From Hyphomicrobiales bacterium (GTDB lineage Bacteria > Pseudomonadota > Alphaproteobacteria > Rhizobiales > Rhizobiaceae), in assembly GCA_900468625.1 (NCBI GenBank), contig UBUL01000034.1, forward strand, positions 36,590-100,589: 64,000 nucleotides of DNA. Reading direction: 5' to 3'. The translations under genes and the position numbers were made by a program. Position 1 is the stretch's first letter. Every line of letters starts with the position of its first letter. Below the pieces are notes generated by a model. That model was not told where the DNA came from. It saw nothing but the letters and a program-made list of their open reading frames with translations, and made no database searches. Shown piece after piece: positions 8,449-16,248 of this stretch.

Positions 8449-9912
8449 TCACCTCATGACGAAGGGATCGGGGATCGGGTCATCCGACGTCCGCAACCAG
8501 ATGGTCTTGGTGCGGGTGTAGTCGAGCGCGGCTGCAAGACCGCCTTCCCGGCCATGACCGGAAAGGCCGAAGCCGCCAAATGGCGCGATCGGCGATACCG
8601 CGCGGTAGGTGTTGACCCAGACGACACCGGCGCGGATGCCCTTCATCAGGCGATGGGCGCGCGTGAGGTTTTGGGTAAAGACACCGGATGCCAAGCCATA
8701 GCGTGTATCGTTTGCAAGCCTCAGGGCTTCGGCTTCCGTCTCGAAAGAGACGACCGACAGAACCGGTCCGAAGAATTCTTCGGTAAGCGAAGGCGAGGAC
8801 ACAAAATCGCAATCGAGGATCGTCGGCGGGAAGTAATAGCCCGCACCTTCTGGCCTTTGGCCACCCGTCACAAGCCGAGCACCCCTTTCAATGGATTTCT
8901 CAACGAGCGCGGCCACATGGTCCTGCTGCCGCTTCGTGGCAAGGGGGCCGACCTCGGTCGCCATGTCGAGCGGCGAGCCGATGCGGACCGCCTCGGCCTT
9001 GCGCTTGAGGATCGACAGGAATTTCTCCTTGACGCTGGCCTCGACGATCAGGCGGGAACCGGCAACGCAGCTCTGGCCGGTTGCCGCGAAAATGCCGGCA
9101 ACCTGCGCATTGGCCGCACTTTCAAGATCGGCATCGGCAAAGACGATGAAGGGCGATTTGCCGCCCAGTTCCAGCGATGTGGAGGCAAGGTTTTCGGCCG
9201 AGTTGCGCACAATATGGCGTGCGGTCTCCGGCCCGCCGGTAAAGGCGATATGCGCGACCTTGGGATGGCGTCCGAGGGTTGCGCCGCAGGAGGGACCGAA
9301 ACCGGTGATGATGTTGACGACGCCGGCCGGGAAACCCGCCTCATGAACGAGGCGTGCGAATTCCAGCAGCGGCGCCGGCCCGTCTTCCGAAGCCTTGACG
9401 ACCATGGTGCAGCCGGCCGCCAGCGCCGGTCCGATCTTGACAGCAGACAGAAAGAGCTGGCTGTTCCAGGGCACGACCATGGCAACGACGCCGATCGGCT
9501 CGCGGCGCAGCCAGACATCCATGTCCGGCTTGTCGATCGGCAGGTAGGAGCCCTCGATCTTGTCGGCAATGCCGGCATAATAGCGATAATAATCGGCGAC
9601 ATAAGCGATCTGCGCCGAGGTCTCGCGAATGATCTTGCCGGTATCGCGCGTTTCCAGTTCGGCGAGCTTCTGCGCATTGGCAGCAACCAGATCAGCGAGC
9701 TTATAGAGAAGCTTGCCGCGCTGCGTCGCCGTCAGTTTCGCCCATGGGCCTTCGTAGAGAGCTTTCTCGGCGGCATTGACGGCACGGTCGACATCGGCCT
9801 CGCGCGCTTCCGGCATCTCGGCCCAGACATCACCGGTCGCCGGATCGATGCTCTGGAAGCGGGCCTCGCCGTCCAGAAATTCGCCATCGATGTAATACTG
9901 GAAGGTCTGCAT
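8449..9912 (-). CDS. NAD(P)-dependent aldehyde dehydrogenase
   Basis: A 487-residue member of the aldehyde dehydrogenase superfamily. Visible landmarks are the nucleotide-binding VVPWNSQLFL, the general-base segment SLELGGKSPF and the catalytic cysteine Cys282 in AATGQSCVAGSR. It should oxidise an aldehyde to the acid. Its start is 6 bases from the stop of the monooxygenase gene, so it probably handles an aldehyde released by that step, such as an aminoaldehyde or semialdehyde; the substrate itself is inference. Confidence 0.95.
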   Translation of the reverse strand: MQTFQYYIDGEFLDGEARFQSIDPATGDVWAEMPEAREADVDRAVNAAEKALYEGPWAKLTATQRGKLLYKLADLVAANAQKLAELETRDTGKIIRETSAQIAYVADYYRYYAGIADKIEGSYLPIDKPDMDVWLRREPIGVVAMVVPWNSQLFLSAVKIGPALAAGCTMVVKASEDGPAPLLEFARLVHEAGFPAGVVNIITGFGPSCGATLGRHPKVAHIAFTGGPETARHIVRNSAENLASTSLELGGKSPFIVFADADLESAANAQVAGIFAATGQSCVAGSRLIVEASVKEKFLSILKRKAEAVRIGSPLDMATEVGPLATKRQQDHVAALVEKSIERGARLVTGGQRPEGAGYYFPPTILDCDFVSSPSLTEEFFGPVLSVVSFETEAEALRLANDTRYGLASGVFTQNLTRAHRLMKGIRAGVVWVNTYRAVSPIAPFGGFGLSGHGREGGLAAALDYTRTKTIWLRTSDDPIPDPFVMR

Positions 9913-9917
9913 GGCGT

Positions 9918-10958
9918 TTACTCCGCAAATGCCGGCATGACCTCGGCGATGAAGCGTTCGAGCGAGGCCTTCTTGCGCTCGAACGGCATGCCGGTGTCGA
10001 TCCAGAAGGAATACTCGTCGTAGCCCATCGCCTGATAGCTCTTCAGCCGGGCGATCACGGTCGATGCATTGCCGACGACATTGTTGCCGCGCATGACCGC
10101 ATCCGACAGCATGGCGTTGGCGCGAATGTCTTCCTCAGGAATGCGTTCGATCAGGCCTTGGTGAATGGGCTTTTCGTTCTTGAACCAGGCGAAGAAGTAG
10201 TTGTAGTAGACGCTGAGCTCATGAGCGGCCTGCGCGATGTCGTCTTCCGACGAGCCGACATAAGTATGGCGCAACAGCATGATCTTCGGCCGCTCGATAT
10301 GCGGGTTCTTGGCGCAGGCATCGTTGAAGCGCCCCATCAGCGCCGCCACCTCGTCATCGCCCTGCCAAAGCGGCGTCACCTGGACATTGCAGCCGTTGGC
10401 GACGGCGAATTCATGCGAATTCGGGTCGCGCGCAGCAACCCAGATCGGTGGGTTCGGCTGCTGCAGCGGCTTCGGCGCCGAGGAGGTCGACGGGAATTTG
10501 AAGAACTCGCCTTCATGGGCGTAGTCCCCCTGCCAGATGCCTTTGACGGCGGGGATCAGCTCGCGCATGCGCTGGCCGGCACCCCAGGCGTCGAGACCCG
10601 GCAGCAAGCGTTCGTATTCGAAGGAATAAGCGCCGCGGGCGATGCCGATATCGAGCCTCCCGTCGCAGATGATGTCTGCCATGGCGGCCTCGCCGGCAAG
10701 CTTGATCGGATGCCAGAACGGCGCGATCACCGTTCCCGTTCCAAGCCTTGCCCGGGACGTGCGCCGTGCCAGATCGGCGATCGTTACGAAGGGATTGGGC
10801 GCGATGGTGAAATCCATCCCGTGATGCTCGCCCGTCCAGATCGCATGCATGCCGCCCTTGTCGGCAATCTCGCAGAGCGCGACGAACTCCTCATAGAGGC
10901 TCTTGTGGGTCTGGCTCGCATCGAGGCGTTCCATGTGGACAAAGAGAGAGAATTTCAT
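9918..10958 (-). CDS. LLM-class FMN-dependent monooxygenase (luciferase-like)
   Basis: A 346-residue bacterial-luciferase-like protein (AIWTGEHHGMDFTIAPNPFV near residues 40-60; TSRARLGTGTVIAPFWHPI). Such enzymes use reduced FMN supplied by a separate reductase, here encoded directly upstream with a 4-base overlap. The pairing recalls RutA with RutF in pyrimidine breakdown and other two-component flavin monooxygenases. The substrate is not identifiable from the sequence. Confidence 0.92.
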   Translation of the reverse strand: MKFSLFVHMERLDASQTHKSLYEEFVALCEIADKGGMHAIWTGEHHGMDFTIAPNPFVTIADLARRTSRARLGTGTVIAPFWHPIKLAGEAAMADIICDGRLDIGIARGAYSFEYERLLPGLDAWGAGQRMRELIPAVKGIWQGDYAHEGEFFKFPSTSSAPKPLQQPNPPIWVAARDPNSHEFAVANGCNVQVTPLWQGDDEVAALMGRFNDACAKNPHIERPKIMLLRHTYVGSSEDDIAQAAHELSVYYNYFFAWFKNEKPIHQGLIERIPEEDIRANAMLSDAVMRGNNVVGNASTVIARLKSYQAMGYDEYSFWIDTGMPFERKKASLERFIAEVMPAFAE

Positions 10959-11890
10959 GCCTGCACCGCCTTCCCGGAAACCGGCCGTACCATGCCGGAG
11001 GTCTCGTCGCCAAAATAGACACCGAAATTGCCGATTTGACTTTCCAGCGCGAAGCGGGCGACGATATCGGCCGTCGAGCTGGTCTTGAAATGCGCCGCCT
11101 TCAACGCATCCGGCTTCAGGAACCGGCCCTCGCGCGGCTCGCCTTGCGAGGCGAAGGCGCGATAGACGATGTGATGCTTGCCGTCGCTCTTGCCCTCGTA
11201 GACCGAATAGAGAAATCCGACCGTGATCGTAAGACCGGTGAGCGCCTGCAGGTACTGGCCGAGAATGTCGGCGGGACTTCCTTCGCTGCCCTCACAATTC
11301 GGAAGAGCAAGCACTTCTTCCCCAAGCAGCAGGATTTCGCCATCGCGCTCGACGACTGCTCCAAGCTCGATATTGCCTTCCGCAGCCGCAGAGACCGCCT
11401 TGCTTGCCAGGATCGGCGTGAAATAGCCGCCGCGCGCATAGCCAAGTCCGTTGCGGCCGCTATTGTCGAAGGAGACGATGCGACCTAGCAAGACAACATG
11501 GTCGCCGGCTTCGATCACCCGCTCCATGGCGCATTCGAACCAGGCGGCGACATCGGCAAGGATCGGACAGCCATCCGCACCCGAATTCCACTCGACGGCG
11601 GCAAATCTGTCTTCGACAGGCCGCGCGAAGGTGTTGGAGACAGCTTTCTGCGTTTCCGACAGCACGTTGATCGCAAAATGCTTAGTGCCCGTCATGGCCT
11701 CGAAATTGCGCGAGGTCTTTGCCAGGCAAACAAGAAGAAGCGGCGGATCGAGCGAGACCGACGTAAAGGAATTTGCCGTAAAGCCGAGCGGCAGGCCCGC
11801 CCGATCGCGCGCGGTCACGACCGTGACACCGGTCGGAAATGCGCCAAAGGCATCGCGCAGCGCCCTTGGGTCGAAATCGTGCGTCGTCAT
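10955..11890 (-). CDS. Flavin reductase with C-terminal Nudix-like domain
   Basis: A 311-residue protein. Residues 1 to about 165 form a standard flavin reductase (HpaC/RutF type): FPTGVTVVTARDRAGLPLG, then FTANSFTSVSLDPP, and a C-terminal YARGGYF. It would supply reduced FMN to the adjacent LLM monooxygenase. The extra 145 residues look like a Nudix domain by strand pattern (GEILLLGEEVLALP, HHIVYRAF), but the Nudix box is degenerate (DILGQYLQALTGL where REL-EETGL is expected), so it is probably non-catalytic. I use the ATG at 11890 (MTTHDFDPR), overlapping the hydrolase stop. Confidence 0.88.
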   Translation of the reverse strand: MTTHDFDPRALRDAFGAFPTGVTVVTARDRAGLPLGFTANSFTSVSLDPPLLLVCLAKTSRNFEAMTGTKHFAINVLSETQKAVSNTFARPVEDRFAAVEWNSGADGCPILADVAAWFECAMERVIEAGDHVVLLGRIVSFDNSGRNGLGYARGGYFTPILASKAVSAAAEGNIELGAVVERDGEILLLGEEVLALPNCEGSEGSPADILGQYLQALTGLTITVGFLYSVYEGKSDGKHHIVYRAFASQGEPREGRFLKPDALKAAHFKTSSTADIVARFALESQIGNFGVYFGDETSGMVRPVSGKAVQA

Positions 11891-12732
11891 CTTGCGTCCT
11901 CCCCGCATGAAAGCCACTCGGCGAGCAGCTCGTTGACGATGTCTGGTGCCGTCAGGTTCACCATATGGCGGTGGCCCTCGACGATACGCACCCAGCCGTT
12001 GGGTGCCGCCGCCGCCATCTGCTCGGCCATCAGCGGCGTCGAATTCGGATCGCCGGAGCCCGTCAGGAACAAAGCCGGCGCCTGCACTTGCGGCCAGCGA
12101 TCGGCATAGGTTTCGTCGCCGCCGGCGAAAGCGGCGTAAGCCGTCGCGTATCCCTGGGGATCGACGAGGTTTAGCCAGTTGCGCGTCAGTTCGCGTGCGA
12201 CCGTGCTTTGGGCATCATCGCCGAACCAGCGGCGCAGCGGCCCTTCCCTGTCGATGCCGACAAGCGGTATCGCCGCCGCGCGCGAAAGCACCGCCGCCTT
12301 GGCCTCGGGATCGCGGCGATAGACGCCATTGAGGTAGGCGATCCGCTTGATCCGTTCGCCGAAGACGGCGGCAGCCCCACCGGCAACAAGAGCACCCATC
12401 GAATGGCCGGCAACATTGACCTCATCAAGCGCCATCTCGTCAAGGAAACCACCGAACCAGGCGACGAAGGCTTCCAATTTGCTGCCGGCAGGCAGGGCTG
12501 CGCTTTCGCCGTGCCCCGGCATATCCACGGCAATCACCCGATGGCTGCGGGAGAAGGCTGCGATCTGTGGCGACCAGGCTTCAAGCCGCATGCCGACACC
12601 ATGGATGAGAACCAGTGGCTCGCCTTTGCCCACGTCATGATAGGCAGTGCCGCGCGCCGTATGGTTACGGAGCAAATCTCCGGTATTCAGATGATCGGCT
12701 TTGCTCTCGTCCACGGTTTCCATCGCCGGCAT
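11887..12732 (-). CDS. Alpha/beta hydrolase
   Basis: A 281-residue alpha/beta-hydrolase-fold protein. Visible features are the oxyanion segment LVLIHGVGM, the nucleophile elbow GHSMG with Ser near residue 111, an acid in LFLTGSGDPNSTP and the C-terminal catalytic His in VEGHRHMVN. It overlaps the flavin reductase gene by 4 bases. By position it parallels RutD in the Rut pathway and may hydrolyse an oxidised intermediate; this is inference. The start could be 12732 or the second ATG at 12723. Confidence 0.88.
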   Translation of the reverse strand: MPAMETVDESKADHLNTGDLLRNHTARGTAYHDVGKGEPLVLIHGVGMRLEAWSPQIAAFSRSHRVIAVDMPGHGESAALPAGSKLEAFVAWFGGFLDEMALDEVNVAGHSMGALVAGGAAAVFGERIKRIAYLNGVYRRDPEAKAAVLSRAAAIPLVGIDREGPLRRWFGDDAQSTVARELTRNWLNLVDPQGYATAYAAFAGGDETYADRWPQVQAPALFLTGSGDPNSTPLMAEQMAAAAPNGWVRIVEGHRHMVNLTAPDIVNELLAEWLSCGEDAR

Positions 12733-12747
12733 CCTGAATCCGATCCC

Positions 12748-13350
12748 TCACACGCCCGCCGGATTGGAGACGTCCTGTCCCAGATCCTTGAGGTCCTGAT
12801 AACGGTCGCCGATGCGATGATGCGGCCGCCCGCCGACCGAAGCGCCGAGTGCGATGACGATCTCATCGGCAGCAGGCGCATCCGGAACCGACGTCTGGAT
12901 CGTCAGATAATGCGAGCGACGGCCCTCATCGTTCTTATCCATGAGCGGGATCATGATCGGCGCATTGGCCGGTCCGCGGGTATTGCAGAAGGCGAGATAG
13001 GATTTGGCGCCGACGGCATGGCGATAATGATTGCCGAAGCGAAGGGTGTGGATCAGCGCGGATGCATGCTCGATCTCGCCATCAAGACCGACGACGGCCG
13101 ATTTGCCATAGGCTTCGACTGCCTCGCCGGATCCGACCGCATCGATGATCATCTTGGTGAGCAACTCGCCGAGAATGGGTGCTGCTGCATGAATCTCGGG
13201 CTTCAGATCCGCGACAAAGCCGCGGCCGGCCCAGGGGTTTTTGACGACCGCGCATGCCGAGAACAGCTTTAGCGGCGTGGCCGCTGCCTTGCCCCCTTCA
13301 ATAAGCGTCGTTTCGATCTGCAGGACGGTTTTTCGGATCTGAAGGCTCAT
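12748..13350 (-). CDS. DUF1185 (amino acid synthesis family) protein
   Basis: A 200-residue protein that I recognise as the AA_synth/DUF1185 family (RKTVLQIETTLIEGGK at the start, NPWAGRGFVADL near residue 40, GNHYRHAVGAKSYLAFCNTRGPAN in the middle). The family name is historical and no activity is established that I can cite. It is the first gene of the catabolic operon, 15 bases before the hydrolase, and a GntR-type operator lies 29-40 bases upstream of its start. Confidence 0.85.
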   Translation of the reverse strand: MSLQIRKTVLQIETTLIEGGKAAATPLKLFSACAVVKNPWAGRGFVADLKPEIHAAAPILGELLTKMIIDAVGSGEAVEAYGKSAVVGLDGEIEHASALIHTLRFGNHYRHAVGAKSYLAFCNTRGPANAPIMIPLMDKNDEGRRSHYLTIQTSVPDAPAADEIVIALGASVGGRPHHRIGDRYQDLKDLGQDVSNPAGV

Positions 13351-13378
13351 GGCTCGCTCTCTTCTAAGATTATGTATG

Positions 13379-13390
13379 ATGGTATGCCAT
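13379..13390. promoter_or_regulatory. Probable GntR (FadR-type) operator upstream of the catabolic operon
   Basis: ATGGTATGCCAT is a near-perfect palindrome, 29-40 bases upstream of the DUF1185 start. It matches the GGTATACC-type boxes bound by FCD-domain GntR regulators, and the same motif recurs at 13561 and 15346. The likely ligand protein is the GntR regulator at 14634-15329. Confidence 0.65.
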
Positions 13391-13560
13391 AATACAGAAC
13401 TGTCAAGCGCCTTTGAGCGACCGGATAAAAAAGCCCTGCCGCACGTCAGAAATCATCGGAATAACAAAAGCTTATAGATCATTAGCGGGAAGCAATCACC
13501 AAGCGATGCTTGGCGAACGACCATCGTCAGCTGCAGATGCTCCACTTTGTATTAGTTATT

Positions 13561-13572
13561 ATGGTATACCGT
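13561..13572. promoter_or_regulatory. Probable GntR operator ahead of a plus-strand start
   Basis: ATGGTATACCGT contains the perfect 8-bp palindrome GGTATACC and follows an AT-rich stretch (TTAGTTATT). It sits about 60 bases before a strong plus-strand ribosome binding site and the short frame at 13633. Together with the copy at 13379 it suggests control in both directions from this spacer. Confidence 0.65.
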
Positions 13573-13632
13573 CACACCGATGACAGAAGCGAGTCAACTC
13601 GCATCGTCGACCCAACGACAATTTGAGGAGGC

Positions 13633-13713
13633 ATGACGCCCATCGACATTGTCCGGCATCATGAGCCTGCCGCCATTCCTGCAGGGAAAATCCGCCGGTT
13701 TCATCTTTGGTGA
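13633..13713 (+). CDS. Short reading frame with strong Shine-Dalgarno (leader or gene remnant)
   Basis: An ATG follows a perfect AGGAGG (13626-13631) and opens a 26-codon frame (MTPIDIVRHH...IRRFHLW) ending at TGA 13711-13713. It lies downstream of the GntR box at 13561 and runs into the end of the agmatinase gene on the other strand. It may be a leader peptide or the surviving start of a longer gene that was deleted. I do not recognise the peptide. Confidence 0.35.
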   Translation: MTPIDIVRHHEPAAIPAGKIRRFHLW

Positions 13714-14624
13714 ACGATGGCGCCTATCGCGTTGACGACAATGCGTGCGCCGGTCAGGGCCGAAAGGCCGTCGATATCAGCGGGAGGATAGAGCTCCACC
13801 AGATCGAAGCCTGCGATATCAGCCCGGCGGCCAAGGCCGCCGATCAGGTCAATGATCTGGATATAGGTGAGACCACCGGGTGTCCGCGCTGCCACACCCG
13901 GCATGATGCTGGGATCGATGCTGTCGCAATCCAGCGTGACGACGACCCGAACACCCTCCGGAATATGACGAAGAGCGGCCTCGACCCCTCGAGAATGGAT
14001 TTCGCGGGCAGTGACGAAGCGGCTGCCATAGCGCTGCGCTGCCTCGACATCGGCAGGTCTTGCACTGCCGACACTTCGCAGGCCCACCTGCACCATTCCG
14101 GCGACATGCGGCATTTCGCATGCCCGGCGCATCGGGCTCGAATAGCCGTAGCGCTCGCCATGCAGTTCGTCGCGCCAGTCGATGTGCGCGTCGATCTGCA
14201 AGATTCAGACTGGCTCCTTATCCGCAAAACCGGCAATGAAGGGGATCGTCACGGAACAGTCGCCGCCAAGCAGGATCGGCACGGCCGGCAATGCCAGGAT
14301 CTCGCGCGTCTTCGCCTCGATCCGATCCCGCTTACCGGCATTGTCATGCATGACGGTCTCGATGTTTCCACCGTCGATGCAGCAGGCGGGGTTGCCATCA
14401 AAGAGCGGGCCGCCGAGATCGAAATCCCAATGTTCGACAAGCGCCGCATCACCCTGGCTGGCGGTGCGGATCGCTCCGGCTGACAAGGCATAACCGCCGC
14501 TGTCCTTACCCGGATAGGTACTTCCATGGCCGGCTCCGAAGAGCACGACGCGCGGCAGGCGACCATCGCCAAGGCGGTCCGGAAAGCCGAGGAAGGAAGG
14601 AGAAGCCGTCATCTTCGTGGCCAT
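13701..14624 (-). pseudogene. Agmatinase/arginase-family ureohydrolase interrupted by an in-frame TGA
   Basis: Two adjacent open frames share one reading frame and together form a complete ureohydrolase of about 307 residues. The first (14624-14208) carries LLGGDCSVTIPF, the second (from 14204) carries ILQIDAHIDWRDE and VVTLDCDSIDPSIMPG, the metal-binding motifs. They are separated only by TGA at 14205-14207, where an Arg (CGA) or Trp would fit. No ribosome binding site supports a restart. The first metal-ligand motif reads GGDCS where GGDHS is usual. It lies just downstream of the GntR gene (9 bases). It is a nonsense pseudogene unless the base is an error or the codon is read through. Confidence 0.8.
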
Positions 14625-14633
14625 GGCGAGGAA

Positions 14634-15329
14634 TCAATCGATCGGCTGCCGCCCGGAAAGCACGGTCTGGGCGATCGCACTGGCGCTGGTGACATGGTCC
14701 ATCGCCGCCTGATAGGCACCATCGCCGTCACCACGCCGGATGGCATCGACGATGCGAGCCATCTGCGCCGGCCCCTGGACATCGCGATTTTGCGTCTTGA
14801 TCGTCATGGAGCGCAGATGATTGATGCGCACCGTCAGAAGATTGACGACACCCCAGGCCACATGACGGTCGACCATGCTGAACAGCGTCTGATAAAAAGA
14901 CGATGTATGGGCGAGCACGCCGGCCATATCCTTCTCGCGATAGCTGCGCTTTATATCTTCGAGCGACCTGTCCAGGGCATCGGCGATTGCGGGATTGTTC
15001 TGTTCGGCGCAAAGCCGTGCCGCCATGCCTTCGAGCGCAGCGCGGATCTCATAGATCTGCTTGGCTTCGTCATGATTGAGCTGGGCAACGATCGGCCCCT
15101 TGTTGGGAAGATTGGCGACAAGACCTTCGGATTCGAGGTGACGCAGCACCTCGCGCACGATCGTGCGGCTGACGCCGAGCTGGGCGCAGAGATCGCGCTC
15201 CACCAGGCGGTCACCCGGGCGGAAATAGCCGTTGACGATTGCCTCACGCACCTTGTCGAGGGCAAGCTCACGCAACGTCTTGGCCGGACGCTCCACGCGA
15301 ATTGCGGCGCCATGCGCATCATCATTCAT
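14634..15329 (-). CDS. GntR-family regulator, FadR/FCD type
   Basis: A 231-residue regulator. Residues 18-85 form the winged helix (LRELALDKVREAIVNGYF, then GDRLVERDLCAQLGVSRTIV), and the rest is an all-helical FCD ligand domain (EIYEIRAALEGMAA-like segment and His-rich helices HTSSFYQ and RINHLRS) that usually binds a metal and a small acid. It lies between its probable target operon and its own operator at 15346-15357. It very likely controls the 4197-13350 catabolic operon and itself. Confidence 0.92.
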   Translation of the reverse strand: MNDDAHGAAIRVERPAKTLRELALDKVREAIVNGYFRPGDRLVERDLCAQLGVSRTIVREVLRHLESEGLVANLPNKGPIVAQLNHDEAKQIYEIRAALEGMAARLCAEQNNPAIADALDRSLEDIKRSYREKDMAGVLAHTSSFYQTLFSMVDRHVAWGVVNLLTVRINHLRSMTIKTQNRDVQGPAQMARIVDAIRRGDGDGAYQAAMDHVTSASAIAQTVLSGRQPID

Positions 15330-15345
15330 TTCCGCACCCTCGATC

Positions 15346-15357
15346 TTCGGATACCAT
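15346..15357. promoter_or_regulatory. Probable GntR autoregulatory operator
   Basis: On the minus strand this reads ATGGTATCCGAA, sharing TATTATGGTAT context with the box at 13561. It ends 17 bases upstream of the GntR start codon, a position where bound protein would block transcription. Confidence 0.55.
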
Positions 15358-15416
15358 AATATGGCCTACCAAAATCATCCATTGTCGGAATGAAGTCAAT
15401 GCAGCAGAGCGCCCCC

Positions 15417-16118
15417 TCAGAGCAAGGCCTGCGCATGGATATCGAAATGCTCCCTTAGTACCTTCCAGCCTTTCGGTGTCACGTCAACGGCGCGGGACAC
15501 AGCCGACCGTCGCAGACACCTTTCGGCAAAGAGGATATTGGCAAGATGAACGCCAAGCGGGCCGGCAAGATGATGTTGCCGCTCGGTCCAGTCGAGGCAC
15601 TGCCGCGCGAGCCCGTAACGCGCAGGTCTGATCGCGACCATGTTCACGCCGATGCGATCGAACCACTTGGCACCGGCGGGCGTCAGTTCGAACCGCTTGT
15701 TTTCGGCCGCAACAAGGAAGCCTTTCTCCAGCAGTCCGTGGGTTATGGCGATGCCGACGCGACCGGCCAGATGATCGTAACAGCAGCGAGCGAACCGAAG
15801 CTTCTGCGCTTCGCGGGTCAGCGGCTTTCTTCGCACAGGCTCGGCCGGACCGATCGAGGCAAGGGTTTCAAGCGCCAGCGCGACATGCGGACCGGCCAGG
15901 CGATAGTATCGGTGCCGGCCTTCGGTTTCGACGCAGAGCAGTCCGCCGGCCAACAGCTTTCCCAGATGGGAGCTTGCTGTCTGCGCCGTCACGCCGGCGG
16001 CATAGGCAAGTTCGCCCGCCGGCCGCGCTCGGCCGTCGAGCAGCGCAGACAGCATGACGACGCGCGCGGGATCGGCGATCAAAAAGGCAACGGCGGCTAT
16101 ATTCGGCTCCAGCGTCAT
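15417..16118 (-). CDS. ArsR-type winged-helix regulator with C-terminal extension
   Basis: A 233-residue regulator. An ArsR-like winged helix occupies residues 10-90 (LIADPARVVMLSALLDG, then VTAQTASSHLGKLLAGGLL and the wing VETEGRHRYYRL), followed by a 130-residue C-terminal region with CCYDHLAGRVG that could sense a ligand. The ATG at 16118 has AGGAG upstream; a longer frame to 16184 crosses the operator dyad. It is divergent from the phosphoesterase gene. Confidence 0.88.
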   Translation of the reverse strand: MTLEPNIAAVAFLIADPARVVMLSALLDGRARPAGELAYAAGVTAQTASSHLGKLLAGGLLCVETEGRHRYYRLAGPHVALALETLASIGPAEPVRRKPLTREAQKLRFARCCYDHLAGRVGIAITHGLLEKGFLVAAENKRFELTPAGAKWFDRIGVNMVAIRPARYGLARQCLDWTERQHHLAGPLGVHLANILFAERCLRRSAVSRAVDVTPKGWKVLREHFDIHAQALL

Positions 16119-16168
16119 GTTTCGGGGCTCCTGCGATCTGCCAGCATCATAGCACTGAAACAGTCGGC

Positions 16169-16192
16169 ATGTTTCGACGCGCATCGAAACAT
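16169..16192. promoter_or_regulatory. Perfect dyad in the divergent ArsR/phosphoesterase spacer
   Basis: ATGTTTCGA (16169-16177) and TCGAAACAT (16184-16192) form a perfect 9-bp inverted repeat around a 6-base centre. It sits about 50 bases from both divergent start codons and is the obvious candidate operator for the ArsR-type regulator. Confidence 0.6.
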
Positions 16193-16248
16193 TTCAGCGT
16201 GCTATCGCCATAAGTTCCAAACGTAAGCAATTGCCATGGAACCGGGCT

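Noticed and set aside
14205..14207. Selenocysteine as explanation for the agmatinase TGA
   Set aside because: The site is not a catalytic Cys position in ureohydrolases, and I could not identify a convincing downstream SECIS-like hairpin. A nonsense change or error is simpler.
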